Assembly: GCA_045430305.1 (NCBI GenBank)
Contig: JAILXW010000001.1
Span: 186,001 to 250,000, forward strand
DNA from: Agarilytica sp045430305
GTDB lineage: Bacteria > Pseudomonadota > Gammaproteobacteria > Pseudomonadales > Cellvibrionaceae
Reading direction: 5' to 3'
DNA length: 64,000 nucleotides
Positions 33,973 to 41,961 of this stretch are shown here, in pieces; the stretch's first letter is position 1, and each line of letters begins with the position of its first letter. Under the pieces are notes generated by a model, which was not told the DNA's origin, did no database searches, and worked only from the letters and a program-made list of their open reading frames with translations. The position numbers were made by a program, and so were the translations under genes.

Positions 33973-34461
33973 ATGATGAGCGCTAGTTTAGATAACGGTA
34001 AATCAAGCGACGACTCGGTTATACAGTGGGTCACCTTTAAGTTAGCTGGTGAAAAATACGGTGTGAATGTAATGCAAGTACAAGAAGTTTTGCGTTATAC
34101 CGAAATTGCACCAGTGCCAGGAGCCCCGAGTTACGTGCTTGGCATCATTAATCTGCGTGGCAAGGTTGTGACGGTGATCGATACCCGTGCCCGCTTTGCT
34201 CTGCCATCAGAAGAGCAGACCGACCACACTCGTATTATCGTAATCGAAGCGGACACGCACGTGGTAGGAATGCTTGTCGACAGTGTTGCAGAGGTGGTGT
34301 ACCTCAAGCTGTCAGAAATAGAAACCGCGCCTAACGTAACAAATGACGAAAGCGCAAAATTTATTCAAGGCGTCTGTCATAAAAATGACGAACTCCTCAT
34401 TCTCATTGAGCTAGACAAAATGCTCACCGAAGATGAATGGATGGAGATAGAGGCTTTTTAA
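33973..34461 (+). CDS. cheW: Chemotaxis coupling protein CheW
   Basis: A 162-residue adaptor between receptors and CheA. VIQWVTFKLAGEKYGVNVMQVQEVL opens the fold (split here: WVTFKLAGEKYG, VNVMQVQEVL), then YVLGIINLRGKVVTVIDTR, VGMLVDSVAEV, FIQGVCHKNDELLILIELDKML. Several starts are close together (TTG 33961, ATG 33967, 33973, 33976); ATG 33973 is a reasoned choice with no strong ribosome binding site for any. DUF2802 follows at 18 bp. Confidence 0.94.
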   Translation: MMSASLDNGKSSDDSVIQWVTFKLAGEKYGVNVMQVQEVLRYTEIAPVPGAPSYVLGIINLRGKVVTVIDTRARFALPSEEQTDHTRIIVIEADTHVVGMLVDSVAEVVYLKLSEIETAPNVTNDESAKFIQGVCHKNDELLILIELDKMLTEDEWMEIEAF

Positions 34462-34479
34462 AATGAGCAAGGTGAGAAT

Positions 34480-34926
34480 ATGCATGTACTAGATCAAATC
34501 TTACAGTCACTCCCAATCATTGGGGTTTGCATATTCTCTAGCATTTTTGTCAGCTATCTTGGCTTCTCTCTCGTATTGCGCATGCAGCGCAAACACTTCC
34601 AAAAGCAGATCAACAAAATTGAAACCAATATCAGTATTTTGACTTCCGGTGCTTTGGGCATGGGGCAAAAAATGCTGACCATGGAAACAATGTTTCGCCG
34701 TCTAAAAGACGTGCAAGAAGAAATCAAGCAAAGCGATTTGGAGTTTTCATATACGCAGGCTCAACAGCTTATGGCGCAAGGGGTCGATGACGGTGCGATT
34801 GCCGCAAACAGCGGTTTATCTTCTACAGAAATTAACCTCATGCGATTATTGCAAGAGCAGCAAGGTCAGAAAGCGTTTGTCGAGCCGCGCGATAATGTCA
34901 TCAAGGCAAGCTTCGATCATGCCTAG
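34480..34926 (+). CDS. DUF2802 membrane-anchored protein
   Basis: 148 residues: an N-terminal membrane helix (IIGVCIFSSIFVSYLGFSLVL, split at 14-34), a predicted coiled coil (KHFQKQINKIETNISIL), and a C-terminal helical DUF2802 core (YTQAQQLMAQGVDDGAIAA, LSSTEINLMRLL) that resembles a helix-turn-helix without clear DNA-binding context. It regularly follows cheW in Pseudomonas-type chemotaxis loci, which supports the family call. Role unknown. Confidence 0.82.
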   Translation: MHVLDQILQSLPIIGVCIFSSIFVSYLGFSLVLRMQRKHFQKQINKIETNISILTSGALGMGQKMLTMETMFRRLKDVQEEIKQSDLEFSYTQAQQLMAQGVDDGAIAANSGLSSTEINLMRLLQEQQGQKAFVEPRDNVIKASFDHA

Positions 34927-35722
34927 GTTTACTTTTCATTTATTTCTTCTCGTAGCTGGGCTCGCTTTTTTAAGTGCATGCTCGGTGACTGATCGCGTGA
35001 CCTACACTGACGGGGAAGGCCGTGTGCCACCCGAAGTAATCAAACGAATAACGTCTAAACCAACCAGCAGAGCCTGGGTGATGTCGCAGCTCGGTAAGCC
35101 AATGCATATTGACCGCATTGAAACGCTTGGGCGACAAAAAGAGTTACATTACGAAATATATACGTATCGATTTTCCCGTACCTTTATTCGCTCAGCACAA
35201 GTTTTTTATGTGTTTAAATCTGGGGCGCGCGAAGAGGAAGAGGAATATTTTCACGTCGCCTTTGAAAATGGCCTGTCGCAACGGGCTTGGTTAGATCATC
35301 TTTCGCGCCCACACATAGCCTCGCGACTTCACCAAGAGAAAAGCAAGGTGCGCTCAACAAAAGTGGCTTCAAAATCGCACGCAGATAGGCTAGTTGAACC
35401 AGAAAAAAACTCGCGTGTTAATTGGAAGCTGCCCATACTCAAGCGCTGGTTTGGCAACGAAAATGTGCCGCAAGAAAGCGATCAAAAAATGAAGGCCTCT
35501 GGCGAAGACGGTGCCCTAGGCACCACACAAGAAACAATGAATGATACGGCTGAAAACCCCGAGCAAGAAGCTAATAACCAAGGCATATCGCCGCAAGCCA
35601 AATCTGTAGGCGGTGCAACTAATACAGGCGAGGTTCAAACGCGCTTCGTGCCGGAATCAGAGATGGAAACAGATACGATTGATGTGCCTTCTATCGACAT
35701 AGAAGGCGATATTGAACGTTAG
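34919..35722 (+). CDS. Lipoprotein with BamE/SmpA-like region
   Basis: 267 residues. MPRFTFHLFLLVAGLAFLSAC is a lipoprotein signal ending in a lipobox (LSAC, Cys21). Residues 38-120 (PPEVIKRITSKPTSRAWVM, LGKPMHIDRIE, ELHYEIYTYRF) resemble the SmpA/OmlA/BamE-type two-helix-plus-sheet fold. The C-terminal half is polar and acidic. The ATG at 34919 overlaps the DUF2802 stop by 8 bp, indicating coupling. An upstream in-frame extension exists but would lose the signal peptide. It overlaps the convergent ppnP by 4 bp. Confidence 0.72.
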   Translation: MPRFTFHLFLLVAGLAFLSACSVTDRVTYTDGEGRVPPEVIKRITSKPTSRAWVMSQLGKPMHIDRIETLGRQKELHYEIYTYRFSRTFIRSAQVFYVFKSGAREEEEEYFHVAFENGLSQRAWLDHLSRPHIASRLHQEKSKVRSTKVASKSHADRLVEPEKNSRVNWKLPILKRWFGNENVPQESDQKMKASGEDGALGTTQETMNDTAENPEQEANNQGISPQAKSVGGATNTGEVQTRFVPESEMETDTIDVPSIDIEGDIER

Positions 35723-36003
35723 CGAATATACTGGCACAAATAGGCGGTTGGAACCTTCACTTCCAAATCAAAACTCTGGTTAGCTTCAACTTCAAACACT
35801 TGCCCCTCAACAAACACTTGCCAATCGTCGGCGTCAGGTAGTTTAACGTTTAATTCGCCGCTAACCACTTCCATGATTTCTTTACAGTCGGTACCAAAGG
35901 TGTAGTTCCCGACATTCATTACTCCAATGGTGGCGGGTAGGGTTCGCGATTGAAAGGCAATAGATTTAACCTTGCCCTCAAAGTACTCATTCACATCTAG
36001 CAT
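35719..36003 (-). CDS. ppnP: Pyrimidine/purine nucleoside phosphorylase PpnP
   Basis: A 94-residue cupin of the DUF1255/YaiE family. NEYFEGKVKSIAFQS, TIGVMNVGNYTFGTDCKEIMEV and LPDADDW..GQVFEVEANQSFDLEV (shortened) match along the full length. E. coli PpnP phosphorolyses several nucleosides. The stop codon overlaps that of the convergent lipoprotein gene by 4 bp. The diguanylate cyclase gene lies one base upstream on the same strand. Confidence 0.92.
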   Translation of the reverse strand: MLDVNEYFEGKVKSIAFQSRTLPATIGVMNVGNYTFGTDCKEIMEVVSGELNVKLPDADDWQVFVEGQVFEVEANQSFDLEVKVPTAYLCQYIR

Positions 36004-36004
36004 A

Positions 36005-36700
36005 TTATTCGTCTTCTTCAGTTAAATTAAATAGTGCATCTTTTTCAGATTGGCTAACTTCTGCTTTACTTGTCGCATGCTCAGTGGTGTAACTCACTTG
36101 ATTACGACCAGAGTGCTTAGCCTGATATAGGTGTGTGTCAGCGCGCGCAATAAAACTTTCTATCGTATCGCTGCTGTGGTGGGTAAAGGTTTCAATACCA
36201 ATACTTACCGTAATTGAAATAGTCTGCTCATCTAATATCAATGGCGTTGACTCAACGCTTTGGCGAACCCTCTCAGCCACCTGAACACCAACGAGAAAAG
36301 GCGTTGTTGGCAGAATTACCGCGAATTCCTCGCCACCGTAGCGGCAGGCGATATCCATTTTCCTGACGACCTTTTTAATCGTAGAGGCTAGGTGTATTAG
36401 GGCTTTATCGCCCACCACATGCCCATACGTATCGTTGATCAGCTTAAAGTGATCGGCATCAATAATACAAAAGGTTGTTGGTTGTTGATTGCGGCGTGTG
36501 CACTCCATTTCACGCTCGAGGCTTTGCTTCAAATAGGCGACGTTTGAAAGGCCGGTAAGAGGGTCAGTGGAGACTTGAGTTTTTAAAGACGCAATTTCGT
36601 GGTGAAGTGCAGTCAGGGTTTCGCTCACGGGGCAGTCAATATTTCCCGTTGGGCAGGCCGCAGGGCGAGTATTGTCGTTGTTGTTTTCCAGAGTCCCCAA
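36005..36700 (-). CDS. Diguanylate cyclase, stand-alone GGDEF domain
   Basis: 231 residues. A short N-terminal segment with two cysteines (AACPTGNIDCP) and a helix leads to a full GGDEF domain: STDPLTGLSNVAYLKQSL, DADHFKLINDTYGH and the active-site loop RYGGEEFAVILP, with RKMD placed as the RxxD product-inhibition site. It therefore should make cyclic di-GMP and be feedback-inhibited. No membrane segment or sensory domain. The start is a TTG without a good ribosome binding site, so the N-terminus is uncertain. Confidence 0.88.
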   Translation of the reverse strand: MGTLENNNDNTRPAACPTGNIDCPVSETLTALHHEIASLKTQVSTDPLTGLSNVAYLKQSLEREMECTRRNQQPTTFCIIDADHFKLINDTYGHVVGDKALIHLASTIKKVVRKMDIACRYGGEEFAVILPTTPFLVGVQVAERVRQSVESTPLILDEQTISITVSIGIETFTHHSSDTIESFIARADTHLYQAKHSGRNQVSYTTEHATSKAEVSQSEKDALFNLTEEDE

Positions 36701-36812
36701 AAGTGCAACCCAATATGATTATATTGATAGCTAGGGCGTTAACAGCCCCCAGTTCTTAGCAGGAACTATAGCGGGATTTTAGGCGCCTTGCCATGTATTG
36801 CGCATGTTCTAA

Positions 36813-36844
36813 CTAGGTGCAAGCCGAGCTAGGTGCAAACCGAG
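36813..36844. repeat. 16-bp tandem direct repeat
   Basis: CTAGGTGCAAGCCGAG at 36813-36828 is followed directly by CTAGGTGCAAACCGAG, one mismatch. It lies in the gap between the HPF-like gene and the diguanylate cyclase. Confidence 0.7.
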
Positions 36845-36868
36845 TTCTAGGGGGGCTATGAGGGAGGC

Positions 36869-36909
36869 TTGCTGCAAGAAGTGGGCGCAAGGCCACACTT
36901 CTTGAGCAA
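36869..36909. other. Strong stem-loop in the gap between the HPF-like gene and the cyclase gene
   Basis: Arms TTGCTGCAAGAAGTG (36869-36883) and CACTTCTTGAGCAA (36896-36909) pair with a single bulge around a 12-base loop. No T-run follows on either strand, so it is not a standard terminator. It may be an mRNA processing or stability element of the minus-strand transcript. Confidence 0.45.
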
Positions 36910-36962
36910 TCGGATCGCGGGTGGCGATCTAACAGGGTGGTACTACCACGGGTTTTACGGGT

Positions 36963-37280
36963 TCAGTGACGCGTATCTTTACGCTTGGAGCTTTCTTCTT
37001 TTAACTTTCTTTCGAGTGCTGAAAAAGCATCTCGAACAGCGATGTGAACCGATTGGTCATCTTGGCTCACGCTAATGGGGTGGCCTTTGAGCCCGAGTTC
37101 GATAGAGGCGCGAAACATATTGCCTTTGTGTTTGTGCTTATGAGGAGCGTCGAGCACAACGCGACTGTGGATAATGGAATCTGAATATCGGTGGAGTTTT
37201 TCTATCTTCTTGTAGATGACGTCATTCAAAGCAGGGGATACGTCGAAATCTCGGTAAACAACATCTGCATTGGCCTTCAT
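36963..37280 (-). CDS. Ribosome hibernation-promoting-factor-like protein (S30AE family)
   Basis: 105 residues. MKANADVVYRDFDVSPALNDVIYKK is split here as YRDFDVSPALNDVIYKKI then LHRYSDSI; FRASIELGLKGHPISV and VHIAVRDAFSALERKL complete the HPF/YfiA pattern of strand-helix-strand. The ATG at 37280 is chosen over an upstream frame extension because GGAGG precedes it. It is the short form without the C-terminal dimerisation domain, and it is not near rpoN, where the main hpf usually sits. Ribosome binding is inferred from family. Confidence 0.78.
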   Translation of the reverse strand: MKANADVVYRDFDVSPALNDVIYKKIEKLHRYSDSIIHSRVVLDAPHKHKHKGNMFRASIELGLKGHPISVSQDDQSVHIAVRDAFSALERKLKEESSKRKDTRH

Positions 37281-37761
37281 AGGACCTCCATAACGTGCCA
37301 AAAATTTATTTACACCAAAGTCCCGCTTTTCAAGCATATAGGGGATTAAGACTCCTCCCTCAATTGTTGAAAGCGTTCTTTAGGAACTTAAAAATCTGTG
37401 GCCACGTATCTATATTGACTTCTGTCATAAAAATTTCAAGTAATTTTTTAATCTATGATATCTGTTTTTTATGACGAAGAGCCAAGGGTGCCTCCTAAGT
37501 AATTGAAATACGTATGTTTTTTTACAGAAAAAATATTGTGTGAGTTTTTGACGGTCAAAACAGCCAAAATTGCAAATAAATATATTTGTACGTCACCTTT
37601 TTGAAGTGCGGTTTTTTTTGGTGCAGTTACTCGGTGAGTGGTGGCTTGCGCGTCTGCCTGCACAAGGTGTGCAGATTAAAATTTTCGTCTTTCAATAGTG
37701 ACCGGGAACGCACCAAAATAACCAGATCTTGCACCATCTCAGTTCTTTATCAGAGCAAAAT
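37281..37761. other. 481-bp AT-rich intergenic region
   Basis: No supported gene. A perfect palindrome TTTTGACGGTCAAAA (37546-37560) is the only clear structure. Open frames at 37469-37663 (minus) and 37586-37783 (plus) have no ribosome binding site or family character. Confidence 0.5.
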
Positions 37762-38043
37762 TTATAACCATTCAATCTGTTGATCAATTAATTCTGCGTC
37801 CACTTGGTGTTGGCAGTGATCAATGATTTTATTGAAGCTGCTATCGATCATGCCTTTCTCAAGCCCGATGACAACAAAATTCCATTTGGCCTTTTGCCAA
37901 CTGTCTTGATCGTCGGCTTCACACACCGCAATATGTTTATGTGCGCCGAATTTATCTCTTAAACCACTTAAGCGGCCGCGTTTCTCTTTTAGGGAAGAGC
38001 AGCCGTGTAAGTAAAAAGAAAGACGTAATAGTGCAATGTGCAT
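37762..38043 (-). CDS. DUF503 family protein
   Basis: 93 residues. MHIALLRLSFYLHGCSSLKEKR is the DUF503/YlxP-like opening (shown in part: LSFYLHGCSSLKEKR). It continues with LSGLRDKFGAHKHIAVCEADDQD, where AVCEADDQDSWQKAKW is typical, and a final helix. YlxP in Bacillus belongs to the nusA-infB operon; the role here is unknown. Divergent from the small heat-shock gene. No clear ribosome binding site. Confidence 0.78.
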   Translation of the reverse strand: MHIALLRLSFYLHGCSSLKEKRGRLSGLRDKFGAHKHIAVCEADDQDSWQKAKWNFVVIGLEKGMIDSSFNKIIDHCQHQVDAELIDQQIEWL

Positions 38044-38058
38044 ATGTCGTTTTTATAC

Positions 38059-38090
38059 CTTGAAATGAAAAAAAGCGTCACCACTTATTA
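38059..38090 (+). promoter_or_regulatory. Candidate heat-shock (sigma-32) promoter
   Basis: CTTGAAA at 38059-38065 equals the sigma-32 -35 consensus. CCACTTATTA at 38081-38090 is a fair match to CCCCATxTa with a 15-bp spacer. It would give a leader of about 160 bases for the heat-shock gene. Confidence 0.5.
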
Positions 38091-38190
38091 ATACGGGCCC
38101 GCTCTAAACGGAGGGGTTCGTTTTTAAAATTGCACTTTTTACAGTGCATATATTCATAGTGTTAGCTTTATCGCACTAAATTCATAGTAC

Positions 38191-38254
38191 AAGGTTCGAT
38201 CGAAACGATGAACCTTAAATTTATTGCTCAAATTGAGAATAAAACGAGGATACC
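38191..38254 (+). promoter_or_regulatory. ROSE-like RNA thermometer in the small-heat-shock leader
   Basis: A first hairpin (AAGGTTC-G-ATCG, loop AAA, CGAT-GAACCTT; 38191-38216) has a bulged G. The second part contains TTGCTC (38224-38229), complementary to the Shine-Dalgarno GAGGA (38246-38250) with an unpaired G between U and C, the hallmark of ROSE elements. An alternative pairing of TTTATTGCTCAA with TTGAGAATAAA (38220-38243) would leave the ribosome site free. Confidence 0.55.
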
Positions 38255-38257
38255 ATG

Positions 38258-38728
38258 ATGAGAGATTTTGATTTATCACCCTTATACCGTAGCTCAATCG
38301 GTTTTGACCGTATGGCCAGCTTGCTCGATAATATGAATCGTTCAGAGCAGGCTCAACCCAGCTACCCGCCTTACAATATCGAATTAACTGGTGAAGACCA
38401 ATACCGTATCACTATGGCGGTCGCGGGCTTTACCGACAACGAACTCAACGTCGAAGTTAAGCAAAACCATCTTACCGTTACCGGCAAAAAAAATGTTGAT
38501 AAAGAATCCCGTCAGTTTTTACATCAGGGTATTGCCGCACGAAACTTCGAGCGACGTTTTCAGCTGGCTGATTATGTGCGCGTAGAAACAGCACGCATAG
38601 AGAACGGTTTACTACATGTCGATTTGGTTCGTGAAATGCCCGAAGCGATGAAGCCTCGTACAATAGAGATTACTACGCCAGGTAAAAACGCGAACTTAAT
38701 TGAAGATGGTGCTGCTAAAGTAGCTTAA
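38258..38728 (+). CDS. ibpA: Small heat-shock protein, IbpA type
   Basis: 156 residues. MRDFDLSPLYRSSIGFDRM is nearly the IbpA opening. The alpha-crystallin domain includes YNIELTGEDQYRITMAVAGF, VKQNHLTVTG, GIAARNFERRFQLADYV and ENGLLHVDLVREMPEAMKPR (shortened where needed); the C-terminal I-x-I-like anchor is RTIEI. It holds unfolding proteins for refolding by ClpB/DnaK. ATG 38258 is chosen over 38255 by spacing from GAGGA and by the family N-terminus. Confidence 0.94.
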   Translation: MRDFDLSPLYRSSIGFDRMASLLDNMNRSEQAQPSYPPYNIELTGEDQYRITMAVAGFTDNELNVEVKQNHLTVTGKKNVDKESRQFLHQGIAARNFERRFQLADYVRVETARIENGLLHVDLVREMPEAMKPRTIEITTPGKNANLIEDGAAKVA

Positions 38729-38745
38729 TAATCAAGCCTGTTAGT

Positions 38746-38776
38746 TGGGGTTAGGGCTTTTTCTGGCCCCACTTTT
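38746..38776. terminator. Bidirectional intrinsic terminator between ibpA and the AraC gene
   Basis: TGGGGTTAG (38746-38754) pairs with CTGGCCCCA (38763-38771), two G-U pairs allowed, followed by CTTTT. It lies between two convergent genes. Confidence 0.6.
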
Positions 38777-38788
38777 CGATCCGTTTTT

Positions 38789-39790
38789 TTATAATCTAAA
38801 CATTTTTGCTCGTACAGTAGTTCGATACTGCCCGGGTGTTGTTCCGTGATTTTTTTTAAAGAGCGAATTAAAGTGGGCAATATCGTGATAACCCACTTTG
38901 TACATCACTTCCGAAATGCTCAGGTTCGTTGTTTTCAATAAATCTTTTGCCATTTCCATGCGGATTTTTTGTAAATATTGCAATGGAGTAACACTCGTCG
39001 CGTTTTTAAAACGTCGTGTGAAATTACGCGGGCTCATGTCAAACTGTTTCGCTAGCTCGCTTAAATTAACTTCTTTTCCGTGATTATCTTGCAGCCAGAT
39101 TTGCGTTTGCATAATGTCTTCATCGGGGTGTGCATTCATAGACTCTTGATAAGACACCGTGCTTTCGTAAGCGCGTCTAATTTCATGGAAAAAGTGCCGT
39201 TCCACATGACTGGCTATCGTGCGAGAAAAAAACCGTTGAATGAAGTGTATGGTTAAATCACCCAGAGAGTTAACGCTGCCGGTGCAATACAAGTTTCCAG
39301 CCTGCGTAATAAAGTATTGTCGTTTCAGATCGACCTGTGGGTAGCGTTGCTGAAATTGATCGAAATAATGCCAATGCGTGGTAGCCGCTTTGTCGTTGAG
39401 TAGTCCCGCTTCTGCCATCAAAAAACAGCCGGTGCCTACACCGGTGATTAAACTTCCGCTTTCATAGTGTTTTTGCAGCCAAGGCAGTAAGGCGCGGTTT
39501 TTTCTAAGAATAGGGCGGGGGTTTCGCCATAGGGCTGGTAAATAAACGATGTCGCAGGCATCGAAATCCTGCGCTTCATCAATTGAACAATCCGCTTGGA
39601 TGCGAATGCCGGTATGGGTTGCGACGCTCTTCCCATCTTCGGATACCAAGCTTACATTTAACTTACTATGACGTTTACCAACCGGAGTATCAGAGCGGGC
39701 TAAAGCCTCCGCCGCCCGGAGTTGTTCCAAGGGTAGCGACATACTCGTCGCGAGCATGTGATCACAGAGAACAAAGGTGATATTGAGCAT
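38789..39790 (-). CDS. AraC-family regulator with DJ-1/PfpI-like domain (GlxA/FtrA type)
   Basis: 333 residues. The N-terminal 190 residues form a class-I glutamine-amidotransferase-like (DJ-1/PfpI) domain with the nucleophile-elbow region GVGTGCFLMAEAGLL and TTHWHYFDQF. The C-terminal 100 residues are a double helix-turn-helix AraC domain: VNLSELAKQFDMSPRNFTRRF and LSISEVMYKVGYHDIAHFNSLF (shortened), then GTTPGQYR. GlxA-type regulators often control amine or osmolyte catabolism; no such genes are adjacent. Divergent from fabY. Confidence 0.88.
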   Translation of the reverse strand: MLNITFVLCDHMLATSMSLPLEQLRAAEALARSDTPVGKRHSKLNVSLVSEDGKSVATHTGIRIQADCSIDEAQDFDACDIVYLPALWRNPRPILRKNRALLPWLQKHYESGSLITGVGTGCFLMAEAGLLNDKAATTHWHYFDQFQQRYPQVDLKRQYFITQAGNLYCTGSVNSLGDLTIHFIQRFFSRTIASHVERHFFHEIRRAYESTVSYQESMNAHPDEDIMQTQIWLQDNHGKEVNLSELAKQFDMSPRNFTRRFKNATSVTPLQYLQKIRMEMAKDLLKTTNLSISEVMYKVGYHDIAHFNSLFKKNHGTTPGQYRTTVRAKMFRL

Positions 39791-39958
39791 TGTTACGCCA
39801 ATAAGAGCAGTACGGGTTGTGAATGTATCAGTTTATCGTCAGAATGGCTTATATGCCATTTGTTTTTGGCTTAATTGCCGTGGTCATTTGGGCGGAAGCT
39901 TGATTACACTAACGACCTTTCTCAACAAATACAGTTGCGCAACTGTCTCGGGCTTCAA

Positions 39959-41806
39959 ATGAATTCAAGACTCCCCCTTATCGTTGGTTTTGGTGGTTAC
40001 AACGCCGCCGGGCGCAGTTCCGGCCATCTTGGCTATAAGCGCACCATTTTCGAAAGTTTAAAATCAGAAGAGAAACAATCGACAGTGTCTGCGCTTGCCT
40101 CAATTATGGGGCTTGAACCTGGTGACGAGACGGGCGTTCTAGCGGGTACTTTAATTCGTAAAATAGAAAGTAATCATTTTGATTGCGAGCGCGCGCCTAT
40201 CACTAAGCGCTATAAACTCGAACTTTCGCCAGATGGTGCCGCCAGCTTTACCACTTCACGAAGAAGCCTCCCAGAGATCTTGCCCGAAGGTTGGCACGTT
40301 GAACCGCTCGATGAGGGTGGTAAGCGTGTTCAAGTCACGATATCTGCCGAGCAAGATGTGCGTGTAGAAGCACAAGAACCCATGCCGGTTAAATCTGCCG
40401 GGCAATTGCCTAGTGGCTTTAACCCAGAAGAATATTACCGCTCTTTACACCACCCGCGCGGAATACAAATGGCCGTGCTTGGCGCATCAGATGCGGTTAA
40501 GTCTATGGGGCTCGGCTGGCGCGATGTGGTGGAACAGTTGCCGCCAGATCAAGTAAGCGTCTACAGCGCAAGCTTGATGTGTCAGCTCGATAACCAAGGG
40601 TTCGGTGGCCTGTTCCGTGGTCGCTTAAATGGCGAGCGCACCAGCTCTAAACAAGTGGCCTTGGGTTTTAACTCAATGCCGGCTGACTTTATTAATGCCT
40701 ATGTGCTCGGTTCTATGGGGGCAACCGCAGCTTCCGCCGGTGCCTGTGCAACATTCTTATACAACTTGCGCCAGGCGGTAGAAGATATTCGCAGTGGTCG
40801 CCGTCAGGTTTCTGTAGTTGGTGCCAGTGAAGCACCAATTCTGCCAGAAATTATTGACGGCTACGGTGCCATGGGTGCGTTGGCGACCGATGCTAACCTG
40901 CAAAAACTTACCGGGGCCAGTGAGGTGGATCATCGCCGTGCGAGTCGACCTTTCGGTGACAACATCGGGTTTACTTTGGCTGAGTCTACTCAGTATGTCG
41001 TGTTAATGTCGGATGAGCTGGCTCACGAACTAGGTGCAAAAGTCTATGGTGCTGTGCCTTCTGTATACGTGAATGCCGATGGCTACAAAAAATCGATTTC
41101 GGCACCGGGTGCAGGTAATTACATTACTGTTGCTAAAGCGATGGGGCTTGCTAAAACGTTACTTGGTGACGAAGCGCTGCGACAAGGGAGCTTCATGCAA
41201 GCCCATGGCTCCAGCACGCCGCAAAACCGCATTACAGAATCGAAAATTTTTGATGTGGCTGCGAAAGCTTTTAACATAGAACAGTGGCCAGTAGCCGCAG
41301 TAAAAGCCTATGTTGGTCATGCATTGGGCGCTGCCAGCGGCGATCAGCTTGCTTCAACGCTCGGTGTCTTTGAGCACGGATATTTACCGGGTATTAAAAC
41401 CATTGACCGTGTTGCGGATGATGTTTTTGCCGACCGTTTATCGATAACGTCTACTGATCAGTATTTGGAAGAAAAGCAGCGCCAGGTAGCGTTTATTAAC
41501 TCGAAAGGTTTCGGTGGCAATAACGCTACAGCGGCGGTGTTTTCTCCACAAGTGGCTGAAGGCTACATGCAGCGAAAATACGGTAACGACGCGCACAAAA
41601 ATTATCTGAAAAAACAGCAAGACACTCAAGGTCGAATCGACGCTTACTTAGCGGAAGCGGATCAAGGTAAACTGGACCCTATATATGAGTTTGGTCGTAA
41701 CTTGCTAGATGAAGACAGTATTGAAATGACAAGTGACAGCATGCAAATCCCTGGTTATGGGAAGTGCATCAAGCTCGATATAGATGAAGGTTTTGATGGG
41801 TTTTAA
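39959..41806 (+). CDS. fabY: FabY-type beta-ketoacyl-ACP synthase
   Basis: 615 residues. RLPLIVGFGGYNAAGRSSGH opens the protein (20 shown), typical of the long ketosynthase that starts fatty-acid synthesis in Pseudomonas aeruginosa in place of FabH. The catalytic Cys is in SAGACATFLYNL, the histidines in MQAHGSSTPQNRI and VKAYVGHALGAASGD, and the glycine-rich end is INSKGFGGNNATA. The frame extends to a TTG at 39875, but ATG 39959 matches the family start. Assignment to FabY rests on remembered family features; priming acetyl-CoA with malonyl-ACP is family knowledge. Confidence 0.82.
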   Translation: MNSRLPLIVGFGGYNAAGRSSGHLGYKRTIFESLKSEEKQSTVSALASIMGLEPGDETGVLAGTLIRKIESNHFDCERAPITKRYKLELSPDGAASFTTSRRSLPEILPEGWHVEPLDEGGKRVQVTISAEQDVRVEAQEPMPVKSAGQLPSGFNPEEYYRSLHHPRGIQMAVLGASDAVKSMGLGWRDVVEQLPPDQVSVYSASLMCQLDNQGFGGLFRGRLNGERTSSKQVALGFNSMPADFINAYVLGSMGATAASAGACATFLYNLRQAVEDIRSGRRQVSVVGASEAPILPEIIDGYGAMGALATDANLQKLTGASEVDHRRASRPFGDNIGFTLAESTQYVVLMSDELAHELGAKVYGAVPSVYVNADGYKKSISAPGAGNYITVAKAMGLAKTLLGDEALRQGSFMQAHGSSTPQNRITESKIFDVAAKAFNIEQWPVAAVKAYVGHALGAASGDQLASTLGVFEHGYLPGIKTIDRVADDVFADRLSITSTDQYLEEKQRQVAFINSKGFGGNNATAAVFSPQVAEGYMQRKYGNDAHKNYLKKQQDTQGRIDAYLAEADQGKLDPIYEFGRNLLDEDSIEMTSDSMQIPGYGKCIKLDIDEGFDGF

Positions 41807-41877
41807 GTTGTGTCGGTGTCTTTTGTAAAGGCTACAGCATAGCGTTTTTTAACTGCAGCTCGAAAGCGAGCATATAG

Positions 41878-41904
41878 CATCGTCTATTTAGAAATGAGAC
41901 GATG
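41878..41904. promoter_or_regulatory. Inverted repeat before the XRE-cupin gene
   Basis: CATCGTCT (41878-41885) and AGACGATG (41897-41904) form perfect 8-bp arms around 11 bp. It is about 60 bp before the regulator ATG, so an autoregulatory operator is possible; weak fabY terminator function is an alternative. Confidence 0.35.
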
Positions 41905-41961
41905 TTTCAAACAGATATCTCAATATTTTCCGCGCAACTTTCCGCGTAAATACGGAGCACA

